Assembly (NCBI GenBank): GCA_963682175.1
Contig: OY821789.1
Span: 32,618,188-32,682,187 of the forward strand
Direction: 5' to 3'
From: Triglochin maritima
Lineage: Eukaryota > Streptophyta > Magnoliopsida > Alismatales > Juncaginaceae
DNA: 64,000 nucleotides
Position 1 is the stretch's first letter. Each line of letters opens with the position of its first letter. The notes under the pieces are model-generated. The model had not been told where the DNA came from and searched no databases. It saw only the letters and a program-made list of their open reading frames with translations. Shown piece by piece: positions 11,935 to 25,516 of this stretch. The translations under genes were made by a program, and so were the position numbers.

Positions 11935-12145
11935 TATAGGGAAAACGTTTTTTTTCAGACGCCCCAGTCGAAAAAAAAGATAATTTATCCTGCCGGATTT
12001 AGACGTTTTGTCAGACATTTTATTGACGTTGGCTCTGATAAAGTGAGGGAAATGTGTATTAAATGGAACGTGAACGACAAAATGCGTCGGGAGCGATTTC
12101 CGTTTAAGTGTTCTGCGGACGACGAATAGTAATTTCCGACAAAAA
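11935..12145. repeat. Direct repeat copy B, in the BSL promoter region
   Basis: This is the partner of 10426-10650. It ends about 155 bp upstream of the BSL start codon, so it either is part of the promoter that was duplicated upstream or is a repeat that landed next to the gene. Confidence 0.6.
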
Positions 12146-12300
12146 ACGAAAGTGAAAACCGCAAATTTTCCATCTCCATTCGACCATCCTCGAACCCAAC
12201 CTTCTTCTTCTTCTTCCTTCTCCTCCTTCTCCACCTCCAATTAGGGTTCATTCCTCCCCCAAATGCCCTCAAAACCCTAAGATCCGGCCAACCCCCACCC
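12146..12300 (+). promoter_or_regulatory. Probable 5' UTR of the BSL gene
   Basis: Immediately upstream of the start codon lies a pyrimidine-rich tract (TTCTTCTTCTTC and CTCCTTCTCC units, 12200-12240), typical of plant 5' UTRs. The transcription start site cannot be fixed from sequence. Confidence 0.5.
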
Positions 12301-15300
12301 ATGGACCTCGACTCCACTGCCATCACCAACTCCATGGACCACCAACCCCGCCCTGACCCCTCCTCCCCTTCTCCTTCTCTTTCCCCCACCCCAATCCCCC
12401 GCCCTGCCCCCACCTACGCCGCCGTCGACGCCGTCGTCGAAAACCCCGACGACGGCCCCGGCCCCCGCTGCGGCCACACCCTCACCGCCGTCGCCGCCGT
12501 CGGGGAGGAGGGGACCCCCGGGTACGTCGGTCCCAGACTCATCCTCTTCGGTGGTGCCACTGCTCTCGAAGGAAACTCTGTCTCCGCTGCCCCGCCTTCG
12601 TCTGCTGGAATACGTAAGGATTGAAATTAGAAGAAAAAAAACTGAAAACTCCTCCTTTTGGTTGGTGAATTGTGTGTGAAGAGAGATTGATCGTGTGTGG
12701 TCGTGGTCGGTGGGTTTGGGTTGTTTGTGAAGAAAGGTTAAAGTCAGCTGTTATGATTCGGTGAATTGATGAATGAATCCCGTGAATTGTGCATGAAGTG
12801 CTGTGCGAGTGAGAAGAGAGATTGATCGTGTGTGGTCATGACTGGTGAGTTTGGGATGTTTGGATTGCTTTTGTGAAGAAAAGGTAGCTGTTTTGATTCG
12901 GTGAATTGCATGTGAAGTGTCGTACGAGTAAGGAAAGATGTTGTATGGTGGTGGCAGGTGGTGTTTAAGGTGTTTGGATTAGATTATTTTTGTGTGCGGA
13001 AAAGGTAGCCGTTTTGATTCGTTGAGTTGATGAAAAATTCTGGTGAATTGAGCATGAGCTGATGAATGGATTCTGTGAATTGTGCATGAGGTTTGTGTGG
13101 TTAGTGTAGTTTCAATCGGTGTGACTGAAGGGACATGTTTGTTGGGCCGAAGTAGTGAGAACTTCGAAGTACCGTAACCGTAAGTTGAGGGGTTAATCAT
13201 GTGTGGTGATCGGTAAATTTGCTTGTTTGGATTGCTTGTGTGCAGAAAAGGTAGCCATTTTGATTTGCTAAGCTGATGTATGGATTTTGCGAATTGCGCA
13301 CGAGGTTTGTGTGGTTAGTGTTGTTTCATTCTATGTGTTTGAACGAACCCACTTATAGGCTGATGTGCTGAATTGCTATGAACTGCCATACAATTAAAAA
13401 AAGATATTTATGTGTGGTGGTTCAGTGAGTTTAGCAAGTTTGGGATGTTTTCTCGTGTGAAAATGCTAGTTGTTTGCAATTTTGAATTGTTGATACTACG
13501 AGCAGCCCTCCTCATTCCAAGTGATGAATGACTGATGAATTCCGTGAATTGGGCAAGAGGTTTGTGTGGTTAGTGCCATTTTTTGGGAGTGATCAAACAT
13601 GCCCTTTTATTTATTATTAAAAATGAATACAATGGATGAAAATGAGATAATCAAAACAAAAATGCAGACTTGAGTCACAAAAGGCACTTACTAGTTTTGA
13701 TATTCTGTATTCAGAAGTCTGTTTTGTTTAGTGAATTCCGTGAATTATGCATGAGGTTTATCTGATAGCATCACTATATTCGCAGTGACCAAACATACCC
13801 ATTTTTCCGGCTTAACTACTGAATTACTATTAGTTACATTCAGAACCATGCAAGACAAATTTATGCGTGGTGGTCTCCAGTGAACTTTGGGCGTCGGGGT
13901 ATATTTCGATAGTGAGCCAACCCCTTTTTTTCCAGCCAATGAACTATTGATGAATTCATGTGAATAGAATTATCCATTTGCAAAGTAATTCATATATGTT
14001 TACTGCCATCCTGCTGTTATCTGATAGGCCAAAGTACTGAATTACCATGAACTACTACTATACAAGCAACAATTTTAAGATTGAACCGGGCAGGGCACCA
14101 ACAAAATAATTTTGTATGCAGATGACCATAACTACAGGGAATTTGAGTGGTTGGCATTGAATGTCATGTTTAGGGTTATTGTCATTATTGAAATAAGGGT
14201 AGCCGTTTGCACCGTCATCAATATGATCAAACCCCTCTCTTGGAACATTTATGATCTAATAGAAGAAGTTACAAAAAACTTTCTTCTTACTGGGATGGTA
14301 ATGACCAATGACTACAGCCAAATCATATGTGTTGTCCCTGAGATTCTTCTCTTTAGGGTTATTACAGTGTAGGCATTTGCATTATCATCATTCTGATTGT
14401 TGATTGCAGGCTTAGCTGGTGCTACTGCTGATGTTCATTGCTACGATGTTACAACAAAGAAGTGGTCAAGGTAATAAACTTTGTCATGTTGTAGCAGCAT
14501 TGACGTTGTCAGGGTAGTCTTTTTGTGATCTGAGTATCTCTTTGCTACCTATATGTCAAATGTTACTTTGTTAGTGAATAACATTTTTTGGATTGGTTGT
14601 TAGTGAATAACATTTGTTATATGAATTAATCTGATGCAGACTAACACCACTTGGAGAGCCACCCTCTCCGAGGGCTGCACATGTTGCAACAGCAGTGGGT
14701 ACCATGGTTGTTATCCAGGTAACTGATCACATAATTTCACTCTTAGGCACGACAGTTGGATATACGACACTTTCCTGCACATTACTCACCAAAGATCCAT
14801 TCAGTGGCCAATTTTCATGGAAAGGTGTTGCTTTCTGTTCTAGGGTGGAATTGGTCCTGCTGGGTTGTCTCCCGAAGATTTGCATGTTCTCGATCTCACG
14901 CAACAACGGCCACGATGGCACAGGTTATTTATGTTCTTCTGAATAGTCTGTTGGTCTTTGTTAGATAATTAATCTTGCCCGTTCCAAATCAATATCCATC
15001 AACATGAGTTAATTTGAGATTTTGGTTTGATGTAGGGTAGTTGTCCAAGGACCAGGACCTGGACCGCGTTATGGTCATGTGATGGCTCTGGTTGGGCAAA
15101 GATTTTTGTTGGAAATAGGAGGAAATGATGGTGAACTTCATCTCCCACATGACAATAATTTTGGCTTCATCTAGTTTAGCCATATAGTTGCCATATTCTC
15201 TTTTGATGCTTAGCTTGTTTTAGCAAATATATTATTGTGATTTCAGGTAAGAGACCTCTCGCTGACGTTTGGGCTCTAGATACGGCCGCTAAACCTTATG

Positions 15301-18300
15301 AATGGAGGAAGTTGGAACCTGAAGGGGAAGGACCACCACCTTGCATGTATGTCCTTTTTCTAAATCATTTGTCCTTTCCATTGGAGAGTATAACAATAAC
15401 AATATCTATTGCTTCGTAGGTTTAATGCTAGGATAGGGTACGGTCATTTGGTGATCCATATTTTTCCCACAACTAAAAAAATCTGTAGTTTAATCATAAA
15501 CTAGTTGGTGTAGGATATAAATGAAACTCATTAAGAATCATGATTCCGGCATGTGCATCGTGACCCTCCATGCTCAAACATTAGCTGTTTATCCATAATT
15601 TCTCCATTTACCAATACATTCATAGTGGTGAGATTTTCTGGTGATCAATTAAAAAATACGTTCAAAACTAGTGGTTACTGTGAAGTGGAATAAGCATATT
15701 TTATGATGCAGCCACACATAGAAGACATTTCCTTGCAGAAAACAGAACACTTATTTAGTATAATTTTTGAATGCCAGATAAGAGATACAATATCGTAGAA
15801 TAGGCCAAAATGGGTATTGCACCAACAGGTGACCCACCCACCCACCCACCCACCCAGTGCCTCAACCAGGTCGATGTCTGGGTCGGATTTGAAAACCATG
15901 GTATTGCTGCTATTGATTTATACGCTTGGGCAAATTTACGTACCTACAGCGAGACAATTGGAAAAAGAAAGATTTTGCAAGGAGTTTGTAATGATATTTA
16001 ATAAAGATGATATATTAATGCGGCCTTAGGCATTTTCTTTTACTACATTGCTGTAGAACTTTTACATGCAATTCAAGACAAGTTGATCCTTTACTCTATG
16101 GGTTTTTCTTATCGGTTCTTTACTCTGTCCATGGGTAGTATGGCTAAAACCCATTTTGACAACCAAATATCCTGAAACAGTTAAATTTGAAGCGTCAAAT
16201 AGTTACATGCAAATGCAATGAGACAGTGCTTCGTATGATTCACTTAAATCTTTTCTGCATGCAGTAGATCATGCAATTATGTGTTTTGAAGTCACTAATG
16301 CAGACTCATATATGTTGATTACCTACTGTGAATTAGGGATTGAAGTTATCTTCCAAATGTGTCATGTTATCATTATCAGGATTTATCTATTTAGGAAACC
16401 TGATTTCAGTATTTAATTAGTTTTGCCTCTATTAGTGTCTGTTGTGCTTTTGTCGTACTACCAAAGAATTTCTGTTTCCCCCAATTCAGACAAGGAAACG
16501 ACAAATACTTTTCTATCTTTTCAGAGTCACTTTGCAATTCTCTCTGAATCATTTTTTTCTAGGACAATGCATGTTACCCGATAATAAATTTACTTTTTCA
16601 TGACTTGAGCAGGTATGCAACTGCAAGTGCACGTTCTGATGGTCTTCTGCTGCTATGTGGTGGTAGGGATGCTAATAGTGTGGTAGGTTAATGTAATCTA
16701 AGATACTTATAGTGTCTTTGGATGCCCTGCTTGCAGATTGCAAAGAACTTTGAAATGACACAATCTACATTACGGATTTCCAAGATTTATGGATGATGTC
16801 ATTTGATTTCACTTATTTGCAATAAGCCATTCCTGACCAATATGTTAAATCCTTTTGTTCGTGGCTTGCTTCTTGTTCCTGTGTTGTTTTGCTTGTTCTC
16901 GTGATTAGATTTTGCCATTTTATATACCAATTTTTGGATGAATTTTTTTCTATGTTGAAATATTTAAACCAATCTAAAATTAATCCTTTCTGCAATTTTG
17001 TGATCAGACATATATCACTCCATTTCATCTTTTGTTTTGCAGCCATTGGCAAATGCATATGGCCTGGCCAAGCATAGGGATGGTCGTTGGGAGTGGGCTA
17101 TTGCTCCTGGTGTTTCACCATCCCCCAGATATCAGCATGCTGCAGTTTGTCTCAAATTTCCTTCTGTTATCTTACTCATTTCCTCTAGCAGAAATTCACA
17201 GTTTTTATTATCATTTTAGGTTTTCGTCAATGCACGTCTTCATGTCTCTGGAGGGGCACTTGGTGGCGGCCGCATGGTAGAAGATTCATCAAGTGTTGCT
17301 GGTACTTTCTTACAAAATCATGTTGTATGTGACGAATAAAAACATTTTTAAAATCTTAATGTGTGCTTATACTGCAATAATGACAGCTGACAACATCCTG
17401 CTTGTTGACTACTGACTGCAGAGACAGTATAGACAACATATTTATAAATATTTATGTCAAAAGCAAGAAAAGGTCTTAAGTAATTGTTTCCATTTCGAAT
17501 TAGGTTACACCGTTGCAGGCCTTTAATGTGTCTAAACTTCACAGGTCGATATTTGGCTTTTCAGTAGTTATTGTGATGTTGAGAGAGGCTTGTTTATGCC
17601 TATCGATAACATTTTACTTGATTTAAAGAATTTTCTGAGTTGGAAATACATTGCAGTGTAGTTATTTGTATTTACATATTATGTAATCATTTCCACTTTT
17701 TTTTACCAATTTTCATTTTGTAGTCTTTGTTCGGGGCCTTTGTTTCTTTTGCACTTTTTACCAGCATTTCCGACTCAACTTGTCATTTAGAATTCTAAGT
17801 AACTTATTTTCTCTAGCAGAATCAAAATATACTTGGCAAAAATATATATTTTTGAGCTTTGAAATCAAATCCTAGTATTTTTCATGCAAAACACGTTTTT
17901 TCTTGAAAACTATTTTTCTTGTCTCATCATCATTATACAGTTCTTTATTCACACCTCAAACCAGGTGAGTAGCATTTTATTCTTCAGATTGAAGCAATTA
18001 ATTTTTTAACTTCTGATTTTTTAATGAACAGAAATAATTTCTTAACGAAATGAGTCCTTTCTGAACTGCCCATCATCTGTTGCTGTTACAATACGAATGA
18101 TCTCCACCAAATCTCACATGTATCTTCATTTTTTGTATATAGTATTAGACACTGCCGCTGGAGTCTGGTGTGATACTAAATCCGTCGTTACTAGCCCCAG
18201 GACTGGAAGATACAGCGCTGATGCTGCGGGAGGAGATGCATCAGTTGAATTAACACGACGATGTCGACATGCTGCTGCTGCAGTTGGTGATTTGATCTTT

Positions 18301-21300
18301 ATTTATGGTGGATTACGTGGTGGTAAGATATGAAATACATTGCATTTGGAATATAGTTATCTGTCCCAATAATCAATCTTCACCACCACTCAGTTAGAAA
18401 CAACATGTTAGAATTGATGTCTGTGAACACTAGCTTATGATAACTGCATTGGTATTTTTGTCCCAGTAACAACTGTTTAATTAACTGATGCAAAAGCTTC
18501 AGTGCACCTATTTTTATTTCGCTGAATTATTTGTTGATGTAATGTTTGATATGCAATTGTTTTTCATGGGTTTCGAAACACATTTTTTTGTATCTATAGG
18601 CGCACTTTGTATCTTGTCCGGATCAATGCTGCACATACTATATATTGATGTGCATAAGCCTCTTTCAGCTTGCACTCCTACATCCCACTCCCTGGTACTA
18701 ATATATGCATCCTTGTACTTTATATGAAGTTTTGAGTTCTTGAAACTCTAGATTGAAGAAGTGAGTTTGCATTTTGGTGGTTAACTATATAACTAACTTC
18801 ATGTTAGAATTGGGAAAAGTATCCATTTTTGTAAAAGCTTTTCAGAACTTTTAATGGGTTTAGTGGAGAGGGGACTATACAAATCAGTAAGTCAGGAACT
18901 CAAGTTCCACAACTTCCTCGTCCAAAGTAATCACTCAGAAATTAATGCTCTTGATATCCCACTTCTATATGTACCTTTGCTTGATGTTGAAAATACATGG
19001 AATGCTGAAGGAGATGATCAGATGACTGACAAAATGTTTGTGCTGCAGGTGTATTGCTTGATGACCTTCTTGCCGCAGAGGATTTAGCTGCTGCTGAAAC
19101 AACCACTGCTGCTTCTCATGCCGCAGCGGCCGCTGTTGCTAATGTACAAGCAGAAAAATCTACCGGAACATCCACATTTATGGATGAGAGAACAAAAGCT
19201 ATTCCAGAATCTGTTGCTGATGGTGCAGTCGTACTGGGGAATCCTGTTGCCCCTCCTGCCAATGGGGACATGTACACTGATGTAAGCACCGAAAATGCTT
19301 TGGTGCAGGGACAAAGGTGATTCCTTGTTATCGGGCATATATTATTTTCCACACTCCAAAGTATCTTAAAGACTTTTGTATTTGTCAATATAAGCACACT
19401 TTTACTGTTATTACTAAAGTTTTTATAGTTTCATTTGTCCTAAAGTTATTTTTCCCTTCATGATCATCTCAAAATATCTCACTGTCAAGATAAAATTGAC
19501 TACAAGGATTCCGAAACCCGCCAAAAACAGCATAAGCAAGAAAATGAAGTGCCACAGCCATCTTGGCTATAATGTTCCCCATAGCCACATTAAACTCTCT
19601 CACACACACACACATAAATCAAAGGGCGTATAGGGCTGAAATATTTGGTTTGGCGGTACCACTCAGAACTACAGTAAGATAACATATTGAAAATAAAGCG
19701 GGCTATTATGGCTTAATAGCTTATTTGATTTCATATTGTTATTTTATTTTAAAAGCCATTTAAGATACTATTGGATGCCTTATTCAAATTTATTGTATTT
19801 TTTAGTATTGTGTATAAATTATAAGAATTTCATGGTAGTTTACTGAAAATCATTCCCTGGTATAGGAGGTCAAGTAAGGGTGTTGAATATCTAGTTGAAG
19901 CATCAGCTGCTGAAGCTGAAGCTATTAGTGCAACTCTAGCTGCAGCAAAAGCTAGGCAGCTAAATGGTGAAACTGAATCATCGCCTGAAAGAGATCGTGG
20001 TGCAGAGGCTACCCCAAGTGGGAAACACATATCAACTCTGACAAAAATGCCAGATTCATCTTTATCTAGTAGCATCCCACCATCTGGAGTCAGGCTACAT
20101 CATAGAGCGGTTAGTGATTTGCATCATTTTTTTCCTGGTTGAGTTGCGTATAAATTCACTGACAACTTAGTTTGACCAAGTTTCATGCTTGCATTGATAA
20201 CTTAGGTGGTTGTTGCTGCGGAGTCTGGTGGGGCTCTAGGTGGTATGGTTAGACAACTCTCCATTGATCAATTTGAGAATGAAGGTAGGCGAGTAAGTTA
20301 TGGTACTCTGGAGAATGCTACTGCTGCCAGAAAGCTATTAGATCGCCAAACATCCATCAATAATGTTCCTAAAAAGGTTAGTGGACCTTTTCTGGTTTAA
20401 ATATAATCTTTATAATTTTTTCAAATGGATGCATGTTTTATTTATGCAATTACGGATAGATCTGGTAGTTGCATGGTTTGGTCCTATATTGAGATGATCC
20501 AGTAGTTGCTTGGTTGGGTCCTATATTGACATATACTTAATACAGGTCAAGTGATTTATTTACCTGGAAAGTTTATTAATTGATATATAAGTGTGTTTTC
20601 ACCCTCAACCCATATTTAGTATACTTTCTAAATACATTTCAGCTAGTAGAAGCTTTTAACTGTACCTTTTGAACTGGTTATGTACTACTAATATTTTTCC
20701 AGGTCTAGACATGATGGGATAATGAATTACACAGTTTAATCTTTCACATTGAAACCTTGTTAATCAGAATATCAGTAAAAATAGCAAGAGTAAGCATTTC
20801 CTTATTTCCATATTTCTGTATGATAAACTTCGGGGTACTTGTTTTTGATAAATAGTTGTTGTTTTCATTTTTCGTAAAATTTGTTTGGTCAACAATGCTA
20901 CAATGGTAATCATTTAAGTTGGAATATGATTTCCTCATCACGTTACCACTCTGGATATTTCAGGTGATAGCTCATATTCTGAAGCCCCGTGGGTGGAAAT
21001 CTCCTGTGAACAGGCAGTTTTTCTTGGATTGCAACGAAATTGCAGATCTTTGTGATAGCGCTGAGCGAATTTTCTCCAGTGAACCAACTGTTTTGCAAAT
21101 TAGAGCACCTGTCAAGATTTTTGGGGATCTTCATGGTCAGTTTGGAGATCTGATGCGTCTGTTTGATGAGTATGGTTCTCCTTCAGTAGCAGGGGACATA
21201 TCGTAAGTTGAAATAACCTTTCCACTATTTGCAACTCCTATTTAACACAATGATCCAACTATTTATCTTCTTTTTCATATGTTACACTTCCTCCAAATTG

Positions 21301-24020
21301 GTGCTCCATCACCCTCTTGTTTTGACAAATAGAGTTTTAAATAGATTGAGAGTAATAGCTCCTAAAATTTCTAAATTTGGTTTTCCGTGTGTTTATGTTT
21401 TGATGCTGTAATACTATATAATTTACCTTCAAATATTGTCTTCCTTAATCCTGGTTGGGTTTCCTTATCTTCAATTTTCTTCTGTAATTGTTTTTGGCAG
21501 CATTGTCAGTTTCTATATTATTTACCTCATTATTTCTTACTACATTACTCACCTTCGTTTAGCATAGTTTTTTTTGGTCGTTGGCATCGGTATGCCATAT
21601 AATGATAACACTCTGGGTACTATCATCAACTGTAATATTGTTGCAGAGTTATACATGTTTTCTTTTAGTTACCTTTTCGTAACTAAAGGGAAATTGTTTT
21701 TCTCGTGTTGTGGTTAACTCACTTCAGTTCCTATCATGATTCATATGTTCCTCTCTCAATGAGTTGGATGTAGTTGGTGTTACCTTGAGTTTCAACCATA
21801 TAACATCAGGCATCTTTGTTCCTTGTTTTTGATGGTAATGTTGGTATTTATGTGTTATTTGAGCGTAGTGGAAGTTAAATTCTGTAACAGATACAAAATT
21901 ATTAGGTTTTGACATAAATTTGTCTGTTCAGCTGAAAATTTTCTTTTGCAAAATATTCGTCGGGCACAATTTTTTTATAGTGGCCGTATATTTTTTTTAC
22001 GAGCATTCGAGTTGCTAACTCTGCCACCTTTATGGACAGTAGGATTGTTAGTCCTGTGTTGTTTATATGTAAACCAACATATTTCTTGCATGTACTCATG
22101 CTGATTTTACATCTATGTTCATCAGCTATATCGATTATCTCTTCTTAGGAGATTATGTTGATCGTGGACAACACAGTTTGGAAACCATTACCCTCCTTCT
22201 TGCACTAAAGGTACTAGTTTCTCCTATAAAATCTATATATGTGCATATATATTTTTCTTCATATTTGCATAATTAGTAGCTAAATGGTTTCAATTATTTT
22301 TTCATGCTACAGGTTGAACATCCACACAATGTTCATTTGATTCGGGGAAATCATGAGGCTGCAGATATTAATGCTCTATTTGGGTTTCGAATCGAGTGTA
22401 TTGAGCGCATGGTATTTTATAAGTTTTTGTGGTTGCATACTCTAAGAATAACTTCCATGTTTATAACTTTATGCTGAAAACAAATAGGGAGAACGTGATG
22501 GAATCTGGGCATGGCACCGGATAAACCGTTTATTCAATTGGCTCCCACTGGCGGCCTTAATTGAAAAGAAAATAATCTGCATGCATGGGGGCATAGGTCG
22601 ATCCATAAATCATGTAGAACAGATAGAGAATCTACAGCGTCCAGTCTCCATGGAAGCAGGCTCGGTTGTTCTGATGGATTTGTTATGGTTAGTAGGCCTT
22701 TGTGCTATTTCTCTGTCAAATCCATGGCCTAATTTTTATATTAAATTTTATAGGTCGGATCCAACTGAAAACGACAGCGTTGAAGGATTACGACCAAATG
22801 CTAGAGGCCCAGGCCTTGTAACATTCGGGGTCAGTCCATTTTATATATGAATTATCTACTCTATTCTACCTGGTCTAGACAATTCCAAGACCAGGGCTGT
22901 CCATTTCTTTGACCCATGCTTTAGTCAAGCACTCATCTTTTTGGTTTCATCTCATTATCATAATATTCTGATGTTGTAACCTTATAATTTGTCTGAATTT
23001 GTGGATCTACTTGCTGTATATTCAATGTACAGATGTTATACAAACATGTTTTTCTCATTGTAGATAACCACTGGTATATTAAATTCGAGTTGTTTAAAGA
23101 TGCTTTCTCATGCGGTCCATTATGAGTACCATTTTTGAACTCTGGTTTACTGTGGTTGGTCGTTACATATTAGTGACAGGTTCATATCATATTTGTTGTT
23201 TAGTCACTTGTTAAATTTTGGCATATGACCTGTTGTGTGAGAGGTGTTGGAAGTTGGGACGACTGTTTTGCCCCTTTTTTCGCTTTGGCCTTTCGTTTTC
23301 ATTTGCATACCTTGTATCCCATTCCCCTTGTGTTTGGAAATGCTTCAATTATCCTTTTATCATCATCATCTATTTGGTTGTATTTCCTAACCAACCACGT
23401 CTACTATTTGTGATTGAGTTTTTCTAACGTTTCTTGCAGCCCGACCGTGTCATGGAGTTCTGCAACAACAATGATCTGCAGTTGATTGTGCGTGCACATG
23501 AGTGTGTTATGGATGGATTTGAGCGGTTTGCTCAAGGGCATTTGATCACTCTTTTTTCTGCAACTAATTACTGTGGTAAAGTATTTTCTCTCTCTTATTT
23601 TAGGCTTGCTCGATTAAGGGAGACAGTTCTAAATTTGTTCATGTTTATTGAGTGTTACTATATTGTCTTGTAAGATTCCTTTTTGTAACTCTTGCTTGCA
23701 GGAACTGCAAATAATGCTGGGGCAATCCTAGTTTTAGGGAGAGATCTCGTGGTGGTCCCCAAACTCATCCATCCTTTACCCCCTAGCATCAATTCTACCG
23801 AGACATCTCCGGATGGTCACATTGATGATACTTGGATGCAGGTTCTTGTGATAACTTTTTGCTTCCCCTCTCGTGTCAGAACTTTGTTATTATTTTGAAC
23901 AGTAATTGGAGTAATATGTTTCTTGTCCGACAATAGGAGCTTAATGCGAATAGACCAGGAACCCCAACCAGGGGTCGGCCTCAAGTTGGGAACGATCGAG
24001 GATCCCTTGCTTGGATGTGA
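12301..24020 (+). CDS. BSL2/BSL3-type Kelch-repeat Ser/Thr protein phosphatase
   Basis: BSU1-like phosphatases act in brassinosteroid signalling, where BSU1 inactivates GSK3-like kinases; BSL2/BSL3 also have scaffold and cell-polarity roles. I see 21 exons: 12301-12613, 14410-14470, 14640-14718, 14844-14923, 15036-15130, 15247-15346, 16613-16682, 17043-17144, 17220-17301, 18143-18322, 19049-19316, 19866-20109, 20206-20376, 20964-21202, 22126-22210, 22313-22411, 22488-22687, 22754-22829, 23440-23575, 23702-23841, 23937-24020. They sum to 2,904 nt, 967 residues plus stop, with all phases closing. Kelch repeats fill about residues 50-400 (GPRCGHTLTAV, PRLILFGGATAL, VVIQGGIGPAG, LLLLCGGRDANS, LHVSGGALGGG, IFIYGGLRGG). 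A PPP catalytic domain follows at about 640-930, with metal ligands GDLHG (about 668), GDYVDRG (about 703), RGNHE (about 734), HGGIG and RAHE intact. The start at 12301 gives a Pro/Ser-rich N-terminus shorter than in Arabidopsis BSL2/3 (about 1,000 residues as I recall). A downstream in-frame Met at 12334 is possible. The gene looks functional. Confidence 0.96.
12660..13960. repeat. Degenerate tandem repeats in BSL intron 1
   Basis: The 1.8-kb first intron (12614-14409) contains repeated, diverged copies of a unit built from a GTGAATTGTGCATGAGG-like core plus TTTGTGTGGTTAGTG, TTTTGATTCGGTGAATTGATG and GATTGATCGTGTGTGGT. Core copies are seen near 12782, 12901, 13043, 13072, 13288, 13546 and 13739. 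The irregular spacing of 120-260 bp suggests old local duplications. Large first introns often carry regulatory elements, but nothing specific is identified. Confidence 0.6.
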
Positions 24021-24437
24021 TGTTGAAGATTTTCTTTGAGATCCACTACTGCCTGAAGCTCTAAGAAATAAAGTTATTTTCTGAGCATGGGGCTTCCACT
24101 TTTGAGGAACATCATGGCATTGATTCAAAGGAAGTCTGTCCTCTGGAGGCATGGCTGATCAGATGGGACGGCTTCTTGGCTTCCCATCGTACCCTGCCTA
24201 TTACTGCCAAAGTTGATCGATTGTTCCATTACAAGTTACAAGGAAGCAAGCCAGATCATTTGACAAATATTAGATTCAGCTCCCGTATAGGTTTGTCATG
24301 TGCATCAGACTATCTAATTCCTATTGCTATTTGTAAAATGTAAGTTTTGGCTGAGGAGAGAGTTCTCGATGGTAAAATGAGTATGTCACTTTGCCATTTG
24401 TGGTGATACATTTGTTGCTTAGGCTTCATCTGTTATG

Positions 24438-24496
24438 TATCTCAGGCAGCTGTTGATTGTTTAAGTTCTGTGTCTAAAGAAGTACTATTTTTTATA
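24438..24496. repeat. BSL 3'-flank block, first copy of a 60-bp direct repeat
   Basis: The segment TATCTCAGGC, then GCTGTTGATTGTTTAAGTTC, TGTGTCTAAA and AGTACTATTTTT recurs at 25457-25516 with only a few differences. Confidence 0.8.
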
Positions 24497-25456
24497 CTAT
24501 AAGAGTCGAGAGTCTCTATTTGTTTCGTGAGTGATTGGTTTGTAAGTATTTATTGACCGAGTTCGTTGTGACACTGACATGATTGTAAAGAACCTATCTT
24601 TTTCGTTCCGGTAAAGTGGCGGTTTATCATGTAAATGGCAAAATTGAGTTTGTAAATCGCAATGAACCTTTGCTACATTTCCCAGGCTTATTCCTTGCTG
24701 GCATTTGCGTAAATAGCTTCCTTATTATTGCTGTGGGAAAGCATAACCAAGGTACATTAGCAAATCGAGTACCCCAAAAAAAATGATTTTGCAATCTACG
24801 CATCTTGTGATGGATGGTCAAGACCTCTTATTTTCAAAAGCTTTCTCGAGACCGATTTGTCCTGTAACAATCATGCCGTGTACTGTGTACATCTAATGTT
24901 CTTTAAAACTTTCAAGTTTCAACTATCTCCAGTCTATGTTCTTCAATTTCCATCGTTATTACAAAATTCCGTTGTGTTGAATGTCGCAATGAAGATGATT
25001 ACTTTAGCTAAAGAAGTTACCAATAAAGTATGAACTTGCATGGGCAGTTACTTTTTAAATCTGATGTGTGCGAATATTTCAAGAGAGAATCGCAAAGATC
25101 TCGATAACCTCCTCGGCATCGGGACGGAAATCGCAATAGAATGTATCTTGCAAACTAAATGGAAATATATTTAAAACGCAAGTCCGCAAGAACCATATAC
25201 ATTGATCCTTCTCTGCCACTTTGTTGTCCAACATCAAAGTTTTGCATTACTTGATTTTAAAAGTGTGAAATTTGATTGATTCATCTCTATTACTTTAGGT
25301 AAATGATAGTAGATTCAACTCTATTATACAATGTTGCACACATTTTGTGTTTAACAATGTGAGGTTAATTACTCAACACTCTCTCGCAGGTGTGATCGAG
25401 ATTATTTTCTTCGTGTCTACGCGTGGACAATATGAGTTGAAATGTGCCCTCGTCAA

Positions 25457-25516
25457 TATCTCAGGCAACTGTTGATTGTTTAAGTTCTGTGTCTAAAAAA
25501 AGTACTATTTTTATAG
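25457..25516. repeat. Second copy of the 60-bp direct repeat
   Basis: This is the partner of 24438-24496, same orientation, about 1 kb downstream. It directly precedes the AT-rich sequence that leads into the PMD pseudogene. Confidence 0.8.

Noticed and set aside
12277..12477. Minus-strand Gly-rich frames over the BSL first exon
   Set aside because: They are shadows of the GC-rich, Pro/Ser-coding BSL exon 1 on the plus strand.
14756..14968. Frames of 64-83 codons around BSL exon 4
   Set aside because: They cross intron boundaries of a well-supported exon model and have no independent support.
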